From the NCBI GenBank assembly GCA_022820725.1, contig JAJEFA010000002.1, forward strand, positions 1 to 64,000: 64,000 nt of DNA, in the 5' to 3' direction. The DNA comes from Candidatus Binatia bacterium. Lineage in GTDB: Bacteria > Desulfobacterota > Binatia > Bin18. Made by a program: the position numbers and the translations under genes. Below are positions 51,712 to 60,908 of this stretch, one piece after another. The notes under the pieces are model-generated. The model ran no database searches. It saw only the letters and a list, made by a program, of their open reading frames with translations, and was not told the DNA's origin. Within the stretch, counting starts at the first letter, position 1; each line of letters starts with the position of its first letter.

Positions 51712-54700
51712 CTATGCATGAACCGGCGTGAGCCCATCCAGCAACGCCTTCGCGGCTCGCAGGTCGGGCGTATCGAATCCCTCGGTAAACCATCCGTAGA
51801 TATTTGACAGGAGTCGATAAGCGTCGTCCGGCTTGCCGTGCGTTTGCCAGAACGCGGCCAGGCGGGTTGCGCTGCGGAGTTCCAGGGATCTTGCCTGCTG
51901 ACTGCAGGCGATCTGGAGAGCATCCTCAAAACAGGCTGTGATTTCCTTGCTGTTGTGATCCGTACCGTCTTGGGCCGCGAGTAATAATTCTCCCCGGGTA
52001 CGCAGCAGTTCGGCCTGCCACCATTTTTCGTTACTCTTGTCCAGCTCGGATTCTGCCTGGGACAACACGGCCAAGCCATCCCCAACGCGACCGAGTTTGC
52101 CATAGGCCTCTGCCAAAGGCAGAGACACCTGACCGAGTTGCCGAATACCGGACTCCTGCCAGATGCGCTGGCCCTCCAGCATATCGGCAATCCCCTCTTC
52201 CACCTGGCCCTGTTCTGCCAGGGCCCACCCGCGCAAATAGGTCCCAGCGGCGTGAAAATAGGGGAAGCCCTGCTCACTCGCCAACGCGACCACACCCTCT
52301 GCCTGGGTTTGGGCCAGCGCCCCTTCTCGTCGAAAGCGATGGACCGCCGTTCCAAAATGCAGGGCAAAGACCAGACTGTAGGGATGCGCAATCTGCCGTG
52401 CGAGCGCAATGGCTTCCCGGCTGCGCTGGAGGGCTTGATCGGGATAGCCAAGATGCCACAGCATCCAGGCCAGAAAGGCCAGACTGGCAACACCGGGATC
52501 CTGGCCTATCACGCCCTGCGCATTCTCCGGGCCGTGGATACTCGGGTCATACATGTCCACGGCGCGTTCCAGATGGGCTCTGGCGTCGGCAAACGCTCCG
52601 AGCCGAAAGGCAGTCAGTCCAAGCGCCTGCTGGGCGGGTAGGAATTGATCGGAGTCCGGCATGCACTCGGACAGACGTTGGAGCTTTTCGGTCATTTCCC
52701 CTGCCGCGGCATACTCTCCGCGCACCAGATGAAAACGCCATAAACCAAAAAGTACGGGGAACTTCTGCGGCAGGTCTCCAATCGCCCGCGCCAATTCGCG
52801 AGCACGCGTATACACGCGCTCCACTTCGGGCGCGGCATAGCCCCTGGTCGCCATCAGGCAGGAGCCGAGCGAGATGAGCAGGGTCAGCTCTTGCTGCGGA
52901 CGGTCCGGGGTGTGGGGCAGTGCTGGTAGCAGGTCTAGCGCGTGGTTGAAATCCTGAATTGCCTCAGTATAGGCCGAATTCTTCAGCGCCAGCTCTCCGG
53001 CACGCTGAGAATACTCAACGGCTTTCTCTGTATTACCGCTCTGGGCGGAATGATAGGCGAGTTCCCTGAGGCGACGATCATTCAACTGCCCGTGGAACAG
53101 GGACGCAATGGCTTGGGCCGTCCGGGCGTGCACTTCCTGGCGGCGCTCGGACAAGAGCGAATTATAGGCCACATCCTGGGTAAGCGCATGCTTAAAGGTG
53201 TATTCGACTTCGGGAAAGGCCGGCTGCTCATAGATGAACTCCGCCATTTGCAAACGAGATAACAACGGCACGAGCGTATCCTCGTCCTGTTGGGCGACCT
53301 GGGTCAGGAGGCTGAGCGAAAACTCCCGGCCAATTACCGCGGCGGTCTGGAGCAGTTCTTTTTCTGCGGCGCCTAATTGGTCAATCCGACCGGCCAGAAC
53401 ACCCTGGACCGTCGCCGGGATATGGATCTCATCGAGCGGCTTGGTCAGGGAGAGGCCACCCATGCTGTGGACCAGGACACCCTGGTCAAACAGCACCCGG
53501 ACCATTTCCTCCATGAAAAATGGCGTGCCCTCTGTTTTCTCCAAGATGAGCTGTTTGAGGGGTTCGAGCGAGGAGGCTGTAACCGGCCAGTTTGCCTCGT
53601 CAAGGAGCGCGGCCAGAAGTTCTTTGGCGTCCTCCATATCCAACGCGTCGAGCCGAAGCTGGCTGTAATAGGTTTTGCTTCCCCACTCGTGCCGGTACTC
53701 CGGGCGGTAGTTGACCAACAGCAGTATGGGCGCGGTAGCCAGGCTCTCGCTCAGGGTATCGAGAAAGGCCTGTGTATCCTCGTCCAGCCATTGCAAGTCC
53801 TCAAAAATCAACATCACAGGCTGGGTGAGACTCTCACGCACAAGGAGTCGTTTAATGACATCGAAGGAGCGTTGTTGGCGGATGTGGGGATCCATCTGCT
53901 GAAGCGCCGTGGCGAATTCCGCATGACCCAAGAGGCTTAGCAGATAGGGCAGTCCGTCTTCGAGTTCACGATCGAGCGCAACCACCCGCCCGGCGACTTT
54001 TTCGTGCAGCGTCCGCTCGTCGTCCTGAGGGCGAATATGGAAGTAATTCCTCAGTAACTCGATCAAGGGCAGATATGCATAGCTGCTACCATGGGCAGCG
54101 CAAAATGTTTCAAGGACAAGGCAGTGCTGCTCGGACAGCACCTTGAATTCGTGAAACAGCCGGGACTTGCCAACTCCTGGTTCGCCCACCACCCCGACCA
54201 TCTGCCCCTGTCCGTTTCTCGCTTGTTCGCGGACCTGTTTGAGATGTTCAATTTCTTTCTTGCGACCAACGAAACGAGACAGGCCACGCGAGGCTGACAC
54301 TTGGAGCCGGGTGCGCAGGGCGCCAACCCCGAGGAGTTCGTAAATCCGTACGGGCTCGCTGACGCCTTTGATCTTCGCCGCGCCCAAATCCTTGAAGTCA
54401 AAATATCCCTCGGTAAGCTGATGGGTATACGCGCTCACGACCGTTGTACCCGGCGTGGCCAGCCCTTCCATGCGGGCCGCTAAGCTCGTCGAATGACCAA
54501 CCGGAACATAGTCCGTGTGCAGGTCATTTTTCCGAATGGAGCGTACCACGACCTCGCCAGTATTGACGCCCACCCGTATCTGTAGATTGACCCCTTTGTC
54601 ATGCCGGAGCTGCTCGGCGTAGGCCCTGCCCTCTTCTTGCATGCGGAGCGCGGCAAACAGCGCGCGCTGGGCGTGGTCTTCATGGGCAAGAGGCGCCCCA

Positions 54701-55149
54701 AAAAGGGCAAAAATACCGTCGCCCATAGACTGGGCTACATAGCCTTCATAGCGATGCACGGCGGCCATCATGAGTTGCAGGGCCGGGTCAATAATGGAGC
54801 GTGCATCTTCCGGGTCAAGATCCTCGATGAGTTCCATCGAACCCTTAATATCGGCGAACAGTGCGGTAATGGTTTTGCGCTCACCGTCAACCGCCCCACG
54901 CGCCTCGAGCGCGGCCTGCTCGGCGTGGATACGCTCGGCTAGATGAGGAGGAGTGTATGTGTGGGGGCTGAGAGTTGGAGATTGGGGATTGGGTGGCTTG
55001 GTGAGTGCCGCTCCGCATTCCATGCAGAATTTGGCTCTGGCGACATTCTCACAGCCGCAGTTCGGACAGCGGTTCTGGAGCGCGGCTCCACATTCAATAC
55101 AAAACTTTGCACCGTCTGGATTATCGGTGTCACACTGGAGACATCGCAT
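51712..55149 (-). CDS. Zinc-ribbon/class III nucleotide cyclase/AAA ATPase/TPR protein
   Basis: This is a 1145-residue multidomain signalling protein. Two zinc ribbons occupy residues 1-46 (C3/C6/C17/C20 and C28/C31/C42/C45). A class III cyclase domain runs from about 90-280, with ITALFADIKGSMELIED, MGDGIFALFG and GVNTGEVV. An NTPase has GEPGVGKSRLFHEF (P-loop) and VMLIFEDLQWLDED (Walker B). A long C-terminal TPR region follows. The linker PPNPQSPTLSPHTYTPPH is encoded by a G-rich repeat (54961-54995). Cyclic nucleotide output is inferred, and no substrate-specifying residues were aligned. Confidence 0.88.
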   Translation of the reverse strand: MRCLQCDTDNPDGAKFCIECGAALQNRCPNCGCENVARAKFCMECGAALTKPPNPQSPTLSPHTYTPPHLAERIHAEQAALEARGAVDGERKTITALFADIKGSMELIEDLDPEDARSIIDPALQLMMAAVHRYEGYVAQSMGDGIFALFGAPLAHEDHAQRALFAALRMQEEGRAYAEQLRHDKGVNLQIRVGVNTGEVVVRSIRKNDLHTDYVPVGHSTSLAARMEGLATPGTTVVSAYTHQLTEGYFDFKDLGAAKIKGVSEPVRIYELLGVGALRTRLQVSASRGLSRFVGRKKEIEHLKQVREQARNGQGQMVGVVGEPGVGKSRLFHEFKVLSEQHCLVLETFCAAHGSSYAYLPLIELLRNYFHIRPQDDERTLHEKVAGRVVALDRELEDGLPYLLSLLGHAEFATALQQMDPHIRQQRSFDVIKRLLVRESLTQPVMLIFEDLQWLDEDTQAFLDTLSESLATAPILLLVNYRPEYRHEWGSKTYYSQLRLDALDMEDAKELLAALLDEANWPVTASSLEPLKQLILEKTEGTPFFMEEMVRVLFDQGVLVHSMGGLSLTKPLDEIHIPATVQGVLAGRIDQLGAAEKELLQTAAVIGREFSLSLLTQVAQQDEDTLVPLLSRLQMAEFIYEQPAFPEVEYTFKHALTQDVAYNSLLSERRQEVHARTAQAIASLFHGQLNDRRLRELAYHSAQSGNTEKAVEYSQRAGELALKNSAYTEAIQDFNHALDLLPALPHTPDRPQQELTLLISLGSCLMATRGYAAPEVERVYTRARELARAIGDLPQKFPVLFGLWRFHLVRGEYAAAGEMTEKLQRLSECMPDSDQFLPAQQALGLTAFRLGAFADARAHLERAVDMYDPSIHGPENAQGVIGQDPGVASLAFLAWMLWHLGYPDQALQRSREAIALARQIAHPYSLVFALHFGTAVHRFRREGALAQTQAEGVVALASEQGFPYFHAAGTYLRGWALAEQGQVEEGIADMLEGQRIWQESGIRQLGQVSLPLAEAYGKLGRVGDGLAVLSQAESELDKSNEKWWQAELLRTRGELLLAAQDGTDHNSKEITACFEDALQIACSQQARSLELRSATRLAAFWQTHGKPDDAYRLLSNIYGWFTEGFDTPDLRAAKALLDGLTPVHA
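54961..54995. repeat. G-rich repeat inside the cyclase coding region
   Basis: GTGGGGGCTGAGAGTTGG then AGATTGGGGATTGGG lies within the coding region. It encodes the Pro-rich linker between the zinc ribbons and the cyclase domain. Confidence 0.65.
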
Positions 55150-55181
55150 GGGCTTTCATCTCGCAGGTAGCGACAAGGACG

Positions 55182-56756
55182 CTACTCCGGCGTGCGGAGC
55201 TTATAGCGTTGAATTTTTCCGGTTGCGGTCTTAGGCAGGTCGGAGACAAACTCGACCCAACGCGGGTACTTATGCGGCAGCGTGCGGTCTTTGACAAAAA
55301 GGCTCAGTTCCTGGGCCAGGTCTGTTGAGGCGGTCTGGCCTGCCTTGAGCACCACAAACGCCTTGGGTTTGATCAGACGGTTGTCGTCTTCCCAGCCGAC
55401 TATCGCCGCCTCCAGCACGGCCGGATGTTGAAACAGGATGCCCTCGACCTCGGCTGGCGAAACCCATTGGCCCGAGACCTTAAGCATATCATCCGCCCGG
55501 CCGCAGTAGGCAAAATATCCCTCTTCGTCTTGGACATAGGTATCGCCGGTATTCATCCAGTCTCCCAGCATGGTTTGCGCGGTCTTCTCAGGGTTGTTCC
55601 AGTAATAGGCGGCCCCGGACTGCCCCCGAATCAGAAGGCGGCCCATCTCGCCGACAGCCACAGGCTGCCCGCTTTCACCCACAATCTTGGCCTCGTAGCC
55701 AGGAATCGGGCGGCCGCTGGTGCCTGGCTTGTAGTCGTCCAGCCGGTTGGAAATGAAAATATGCAGCAGTTCGGTCGAGCCGATCCCATCCAGAATCGTC
55801 AGGCCGGTACACTCCTTCCAGCGCCGGAACACTTCGGCCGGCAGCGCCTCACCCGCCGAGACACAGGCGCGTAAGGACGGAAATGCATGCGGGTCGTGCT
55901 CCAAGGCGAGCAGTTGGGCAGCGTACAAAGTCGGTACCCCGAAATAGAGCGTGGGCCGAAAACGTTCGATTATTTCAAACGTCATCTCCGGTGATGGGCG
56001 CTGGTCGCTTAAGACCGCGGTTGCTCCGCACCACAGCGGAAACGTCATGGCGTTACCCAGGCCGTAGGCAAAGAACAGCTTGGCCGCGGAAAAACATACG
56101 TCCTCTTCGGTCATACCCAGCACCGCTTGGGCGTACTGGACACAGGTGACCACCATGTCCCGCTGGCGATGGACCGCGCCTTTGGGCCGGCCGGTCGAAC
56201 CTGAGGAATACAACCAGAAGCAGGCGTCTTCGGCCGCAGCCGGCACGGGCTCCAGTTCGGCAGACGCGGATCGCATAAGGGCTGCGAAGGTCGAGTCCTC
56301 CCCTGCGACGCATACGGACTGCGGAGTATGTTCGGCCCCGGCAAGGGCGGGTTCTACGGTCTGCGCATACTCCGCAGAATAGGCCACCAGCGTACACTCG
56401 GAGTCATCTATCATATATTGATAATCGGCCGTCCGGAGCAGCGTGTTGACCGGCACGGGCACGATTCCGGCCTTGATAGCACCCCAAAAGAGAAAGAAGA
56501 ATTCGGGGCAGTCTTTCACGATCATTAGCATCCGGTTTCCGGTTCCGACGCCCATCGAGCGTAGAATATTGCCACACCGGTTGACCTGCGCGGCAAGCTG
56601 GCCATAGGTCATATCGCCATGGACCGTGCGAATGACAGTCTTCTGCGCCCGCCCTTCTATCAGATGCCGGTCGATAAACGGCACGGCCACATTGAACCGT
56701 GGAGCAAACTGAATGGAGGAATCTGCCGGGTCAATAGCAACGGTATTGGCCTGCAT
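55182..56756 (-). CDS. Benzoate-CoA ligase
   Basis: This is a 524-residue acyl-adenylate-forming ligase of the benzoate-CoA ligase type. It has YSSGSTGRPKGAVHRQRDM for AMP, DGIGSTELLHIFISNR, SGRPIPGYEAKIVGE, the A8 GYFAYCGRADDMLKVSG and the catalytic Lys in KTATGKIQRYKLR. It activates benzoate to benzoyl-CoA. The start at 56756 is 2 bases after the boxB stop, so translation is coupled. Activity toward related aromatic acids is possible. Confidence 0.92.
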   Translation of the reverse strand: MQANTVAIDPADSSIQFAPRFNVAVPFIDRHLIEGRAQKTVIRTVHGDMTYGQLAAQVNRCGNILRSMGVGTGNRMLMIVKDCPEFFFLFWGAIKAGIVPVPVNTLLRTADYQYMIDDSECTLVAYSAEYAQTVEPALAGAEHTPQSVCVAGEDSTFAALMRSASAELEPVPAAAEDACFWLYSSGSTGRPKGAVHRQRDMVVTCVQYAQAVLGMTEEDVCFSAAKLFFAYGLGNAMTFPLWCGATAVLSDQRPSPEMTFEIIERFRPTLYFGVPTLYAAQLLALEHDPHAFPSLRACVSAGEALPAEVFRRWKECTGLTILDGIGSTELLHIFISNRLDDYKPGTSGRPIPGYEAKIVGESGQPVAVGEMGRLLIRGQSGAAYYWNNPEKTAQTMLGDWMNTGDTYVQDEEGYFAYCGRADDMLKVSGQWVSPAEVEGILFQHPAVLEAAIVGWEDDNRLIKPKAFVVLKAGQTASTDLAQELSLFVKDRTLPHKYPRWVEFVSDLPKTATGKIQRYKLRTPE

Positions 56757-56758
56757 GT

Positions 56759-58201
56759 CTACTCTCCCTTTGGACTCTCTGCCCATTGCACATAAGGAAA
56801 GTCGAGGGGTTGATTGTTGATCCCGCGGGCCGGCGGAGCAATCCAGCTGGCCATTGTGCCCGGTTCGGTGACTGGCTGCATGAGCGAAGACACAAAGGCG
56901 TGATCATCCTCGGTCGGCAGCCATGAGGCGCACTGGCGCTGCCACTCCTCGGCTGTCACCATCTCTCCCTGTGGCGATATATGGGCATCGGAAAAGGCAC
57001 CGATCTTGCGGTGAAAACCTCGATGAGGCAAGTACAGCGGGCTCTCAACCCCCTGCCGTTCAACCACCTTGTTCCAACGATCCAGCCCCCGCTGCGAGTC
57101 GGCAATATAATCGTCGCGTAAGCGTTCGTTAATGGCGAGCAGAGCCGGAACATCCTCACGGACGATAGTGCCGGCTGCGGGATGCTGGACCGGCCAGGTC
57201 AGATCCGAGAGGCGATGGTCGTCATTGATGCGGGTTTCGTGATAGCGGCCTTTAAGGCCGGTTGTAAAATAGTCGGCGGCGTTAGTCGAACGTTCCTGAC
57301 CGAACAGGTCGAGTGAGACGCTATAATGAAAATTGATGAAGCGCTGTAAGGTCGGCAGGTCGATAGCCCCGGCCGCGCGGATGCGCGCAGGGTCGTCCGT
57401 CTTGAGTTCGTTCATGACCTCACACGTGCGTTGGATAATTCGCATCACTCCGGTTTCACCCACAAACATGTGATGCGCCTCCTCCGTCAGCATGAACTGG
57501 CAGGTCCGGGCTAACGGGTCGAAGCTGGATTCGGCCAACGAGGCGAGCTGATATTTCCCGTCACGATCAGTGAAAAAGGTAAACATGAAGTAGGACAGCC
57601 AGTGCGGCGTCTCTTCGTTAAACGCCCCCAGGATACGCGGTTTGTCCGCATCCCCGGAATGGCGCTCCAGCATCATCTCGGCTTCTTCTCGGCCATCGCG
57701 ACCAAAATAGGCATGCAGGATATAGACCATAGCCCACAGATGACGCCCCTCTTCAACATTGATCTGAAACAGGTTGCGCAAATCGTACAGCGAAGGACAA
57801 GTATGGCCCAGATGGCGCTGCTGTTCGACGGAGGCCGGCTCGGTATCCCCCTGAGTCACGACCAGACGGCGTAAGAGGCTGCGATATTCGCCTGGGATTT
57901 CCTGCCAGACCGGTTCGCCAAGGTGGTCCCCAAAGGCGATACGACGCTCCTCCTGCGGCTTGGCCAGGAAAATTCCCCACCGATAGTCGGGCATTTTCAC
58001 ATAGTCAAAATGGGCCCAGCCGTCGGACTCGACACTGATAGCCGTGCGCAGGTAGACGTCATACGCCTGCGTCCCCTCCGGACCACAGCTATCCCACCAG
58101 CGTAAATAATTCGGTTGCCACGACTCCAGTGCGCGTTGGAGTCGGCGGTTCTCAGCTAGGGCAACATTGTTCGGAATGCGCTCAGCATAATTAATCGCCA
58201 T
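56759..58201 (-). CDS. boxB: Benzoyl-CoA 2,3-epoxidase, oxygenase subunit
   Basis: This is a 480-residue BoxB. Diiron ligands fall in NVEEGRHLWAMVY and LTEEAHHMFVGETG, with GYWRWWDSC-like NYLRWWDSCGPEG at the start. With its reductase it epoxidises benzoyl-CoA. Length and motifs are standard. It is the second gene of a coupled ligase-boxB-boxC run, separated from boxC by 2 bases. The reductase boxA is absent from the window. Confidence 0.95.
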   Translation of the reverse strand: MAINYAERIPNNVALAENRRLQRALESWQPNYLRWWDSCGPEGTQAYDVYLRTAISVESDGWAHFDYVKMPDYRWGIFLAKPQEERRIAFGDHLGEPVWQEIPGEYRSLLRRLVVTQGDTEPASVEQQRHLGHTCPSLYDLRNLFQINVEEGRHLWAMVYILHAYFGRDGREEAEMMLERHSGDADKPRILGAFNEETPHWLSYFMFTFFTDRDGKYQLASLAESSFDPLARTCQFMLTEEAHHMFVGETGVMRIIQRTCEVMNELKTDDPARIRAAGAIDLPTLQRFINFHYSVSLDLFGQERSTNAADYFTTGLKGRYHETRINDDHRLSDLTWPVQHPAAGTIVREDVPALLAINERLRDDYIADSQRGLDRWNKVVERQGVESPLYLPHRGFHRKIGAFSDAHISPQGEMVTAEEWQRQCASWLPTEDDHAFVSSLMQPVTEPGTMASWIAPPARGINNQPLDFPYVQWAESPKGE

Positions 58202-58203
58202 GT

Positions 58204-59931
58204 CTACACCCTCTGTTTCCGAAAACGGCTCTGTTTCCCCGTGCCGTACAGCGTCAACGCCCCGTCTTCGCCAACGGCATTCGGTCGCTGAAAAATCCAG
58301 TTTTGCCAGGCACTCAAACGCCCGAATATTTTGGTCTGGAGGGTCTCCTGACCGGCAAAGCGCAGGCTGGCCTCCATACCGGTGAGGGCATCGGGCGAGA
58401 AACTAGCCCGTTCTTCCAGGGCCAGCCTGACTTCGTCTTCCCAGTCGATATCATCCGGAATAAAGGTGACCAGCCCAAGTTCGTCAGCCGTCTCCGCGTC
58501 GATATCCTGCCCCATATACGACCGCAACTCCGCAATATGATCCGGTTGCGCCGGGAAACGACTGGTCAAGCGCGTTCTAGCGGTATTCATGGGCAGCGGC
58601 CCAAAGTTCATGGGGGTCAAACGAAGTGCGGCCGGAGGCAGCTCACTGCCCTCAAACCTGCCGTCCAGCATATACGACCGGTCGGCAGCCAGCACGAGTT
58701 CGAGTAAAGTGCCGGTGAAACAACTGCCCGGCTCGATCAGGGCGATTAGGCTCCGCGCGCTCACATCCAGACGCTGGAAGGTTCGCTTGAGATATAAGGT
58801 AATCTCGCGGACCAGCCAGTCAGCGGCATGCTCGGTCAGGAGGCGGTCAGCGGCTTCGACCTGCGCGGCCTCGCCACTGGTGCGAAACACCCAGGTCCCG
58901 ATATCTTCTTCATTCAGCCGCAAGTGCAGAATGGCATCGTCCAACTCACGCGCCAGCGCCAAGGGCCAGAAGCCCGCACCGGCAGCGTGGACGGCTTCCA
59001 CTGTGCGCGGCAGGTCTCCGCTTGGCGCGTGGACCGTGAATGAGGCGGTCCGCAACCCTCGGTCCAGCTCGATTGAGATATGCTCATAGGTAATGACCGT
59101 CTCTGCCATGGAGCGGGCCAGGGGAGTCAGGGCAATGCCGACCGCATCCGCGGGGCGGTCCGATTGGGTAGCAAAGGCCACCGCACGAGCGTGAACCGTT
59201 TTCTCAAAACGCGAGCGCGGGGCGATTTCGTCAACCAGATTCCACTCCTGAGCCCGTTTCCCACGCAGGCCCTCAGATGTTGTACAAAAGAAATCGGCCC
59301 GATCACGCCGCACGTGCCGTTTGTCGACAAGCCGCGTCAGACCGCCGGTTCCGGGCAAGACCGCAAGTAGCGGTAACTCGGGCAGGGACACCGCGCTTGA
59401 GCCATCGTCAATGAGTATAATGTGCTCACACGCCAGGGCCAGTTCATACCCGCCGCCTGAGGCCGTCCCATTCACGGCGCAGACATAAGTTTGTCCTGAG
59501 TGAGCGCTGGCGTCCTCGATGCTGTTGCGCGTCTCGTTCGTAAACTTGCAGAAGTTGACCTTATGCGCGTGTGAAGACTGGGCCAGCATGCGAATATTTG
59601 CTCCGGCACAAAAGACCTGCGGCTTGGCCGAACAGAGCACTACCACGGCGACTTCGGGATGTTCGAAGCGAAGACGCTGAACCGCGTCGCAGAGTTCGAT
59701 GTCCACACCCAGGTCGTACGAATTGAGCTTGAGCTCATAGCCCGGAAACAGGGGAGTATCTTCCCGCACATCCATTGCGAGCCTGGCGATTCGGCCATCA
59801 ATCGACAGTTTCCAATGCCGATAGTGCTCGGGCCGGGTCGCAAATTCGATGCTGCTTGAAGTTGAGGAGGCAGGCTCAGTTTGCATCTCAGGTCGCTGCG
59901 CCTGTTCATCAACACGTACGGCCGTACTCAT
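58204..59931 (-). CDS. boxC: 2,3-epoxybenzoyl-CoA dihydrolase
   Basis: This is a 575-residue double-crotonase-type enzyme. The first half has AGANIRMLAQSSHAHKVNFCK and NGTASGGGYELALACEH, which forms the oxyanion hole. The second half has TFTVHAPSGDLP-like ASFTVHAPSG and LIALIEPGSCFTGTLLELVLAA. BoxC opens the epoxide ring to 3,4-dehydroadipyl-CoA semialdehyde and formate. It is the first gene of the box run, 51 bases from the crotonase upstream. Confidence 0.94.
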   Translation of the reverse strand: MSTAVRVDEQAQRPEMQTEPASSTSSSIEFATRPEHYRHWKLSIDGRIARLAMDVREDTPLFPGYELKLNSYDLGVDIELCDAVQRLRFEHPEVAVVVLCSAKPQVFCAGANIRMLAQSSHAHKVNFCKFTNETRNSIEDASAHSGQTYVCAVNGTASGGGYELALACEHIILIDDGSSAVSLPELPLLAVLPGTGGLTRLVDKRHVRRDRADFFCTTSEGLRGKRAQEWNLVDEIAPRSRFEKTVHARAVAFATQSDRPADAVGIALTPLARSMAETVITYEHISIELDRGLRTASFTVHAPSGDLPRTVEAVHAAGAGFWPLALARELDDAILHLRLNEEDIGTWVFRTSGEAAQVEAADRLLTEHAADWLVREITLYLKRTFQRLDVSARSLIALIEPGSCFTGTLLELVLAADRSYMLDGRFEGSELPPAALRLTPMNFGPLPMNTARTRLTSRFPAQPDHIAELRSYMGQDIDAETADELGLVTFIPDDIDWEDEVRLALEERASFSPDALTGMEASLRFAGQETLQTKIFGRLSAWQNWIFQRPNAVGEDGALTLYGTGKQSRFRKQRV

Positions 59932-59982
59932 AAAACGCCTCGTCTTGCGTCTCCGTCCGTCACTCTAACGTCATTGAAGCGT

Positions 59983-60804
59983 CTATGCCACCAGCCGGGT
60001 TTTACGTATTGGGCGGCTTGGGTCGGGGGATTGTTTTTTCGGCGTTTGGTACTGCGCGGGCGTCTTGGACAGATAGGCCGTGCCGGCCACAGTGTGATCG
60101 GAGGAGGCGAGACAGGCTTGCTGCCCTTCAAGATAGGCGGACAGAAACTGCTCATACGGAAGATCATAACTCTGGACCAGCAGTTTCTTTGATTCCCGAA
60201 AGGCGGTAGGAGCCGTTTGGAGGAACATGTCCGCGGCGATATGCAGTGTTTTTCCCAGGTCTTTGGCTTTGACAACTTGGTCTACAAGTCCCCATTCCAG
60301 CGCTTGTTTGGCCTTGATCTGCGAGGTGGCCAGGGCAAGCAGCCGCCCACGGCCCATCCCAACGACACGGGGCAAACGGAACGTCCCAAGACCGGGAATA
60401 ATACTATGCCGCACCGCAGTGAGGCTGAAAAAGGCATTATCCGCGGCAATCCGCATATCGCAGGTTAATGAGAACTGAAGCCCCCCACCAATGCAGGCCC
60501 CATGAATGCCGCAGATCACGACCTTATCGTACATGGTCTCAAACAGACGTAGGGTCTCTTCCCATTCTCGGAACCAAGGTATCTGAATCTCATCCTGGGA
60601 CACAGCCTTGAGATCAATGCCCGAACAAAACCCTCGTCCAGCCCCGGTGACAATAACCGCTCGGATGTCTGTGGCCCGTACCAGGTCCTGGCCTATGGTA
60701 TGAAGCTCTTTCACAAAGCGCCCATCCGTAGCATTCACAACCTCGGGTCGGTTAAAAATAATACGCGCAATGGGCGGGACCTTTTCTAAAAGGATGCGAG
60801 CCAT
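59983..60804 (-). CDS. Enoyl-CoA hydratase/isomerase in the box cluster
   Basis: This 273-residue crotonase has GRGFCSGIDLKAV and GIHGACIGGGLQFSLTCDMRIA oxyanion motifs. It leads the minus-strand box operon and may act on a ring-cleavage product or in beta-oxidation of dehydroadipyl-CoA. The C-terminal tail (QYQTPKKQSPDPSRPIRKTR) is unusual. The substrate is not known. Confidence 0.85.
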   Translation of the reverse strand: MARILLEKVPPIARIIFNRPEVVNATDGRFVKELHTIGQDLVRATDIRAVIVTGAGRGFCSGIDLKAVSQDEIQIPWFREWEETLRLFETMYDKVVICGIHGACIGGGLQFSLTCDMRIAADNAFFSLTAVRHSIIPGLGTFRLPRVVGMGRGRLLALATSQIKAKQALEWGLVDQVVKAKDLGKTLHIAADMFLQTAPTAFRESKKLLVQSYDLPYEQFLSAYLEGQQACLASSDHTVAGTAYLSKTPAQYQTPKKQSPDPSRPIRKTRLVA

Positions 60805-60844
60805 TTTTCTCTCCAGTTTCTTAATATATCATTTATAAAGTGTA

Positions 60845-60866
60845 TAATATATAGTTTGTTATATTA
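60845..60866. promoter_or_regulatory. AT-rich dyad between the box operon and the paaX-type gene
   Basis: TAATATA (60845-60851) and TATATTA (60860-60866) form a 7-bp inverted repeat, with TATAAT overlapping at 60843-60848. The 104-base region between the divergent genes is strongly AT-rich against a GC-rich background. This fits a shared promoter and the regulator's operator. Confidence 0.45.
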
Positions 60867-60908
60867 CGTCAAGCAAAATATTATTGCCTGACATATGATT
60901 TGTGAGAT

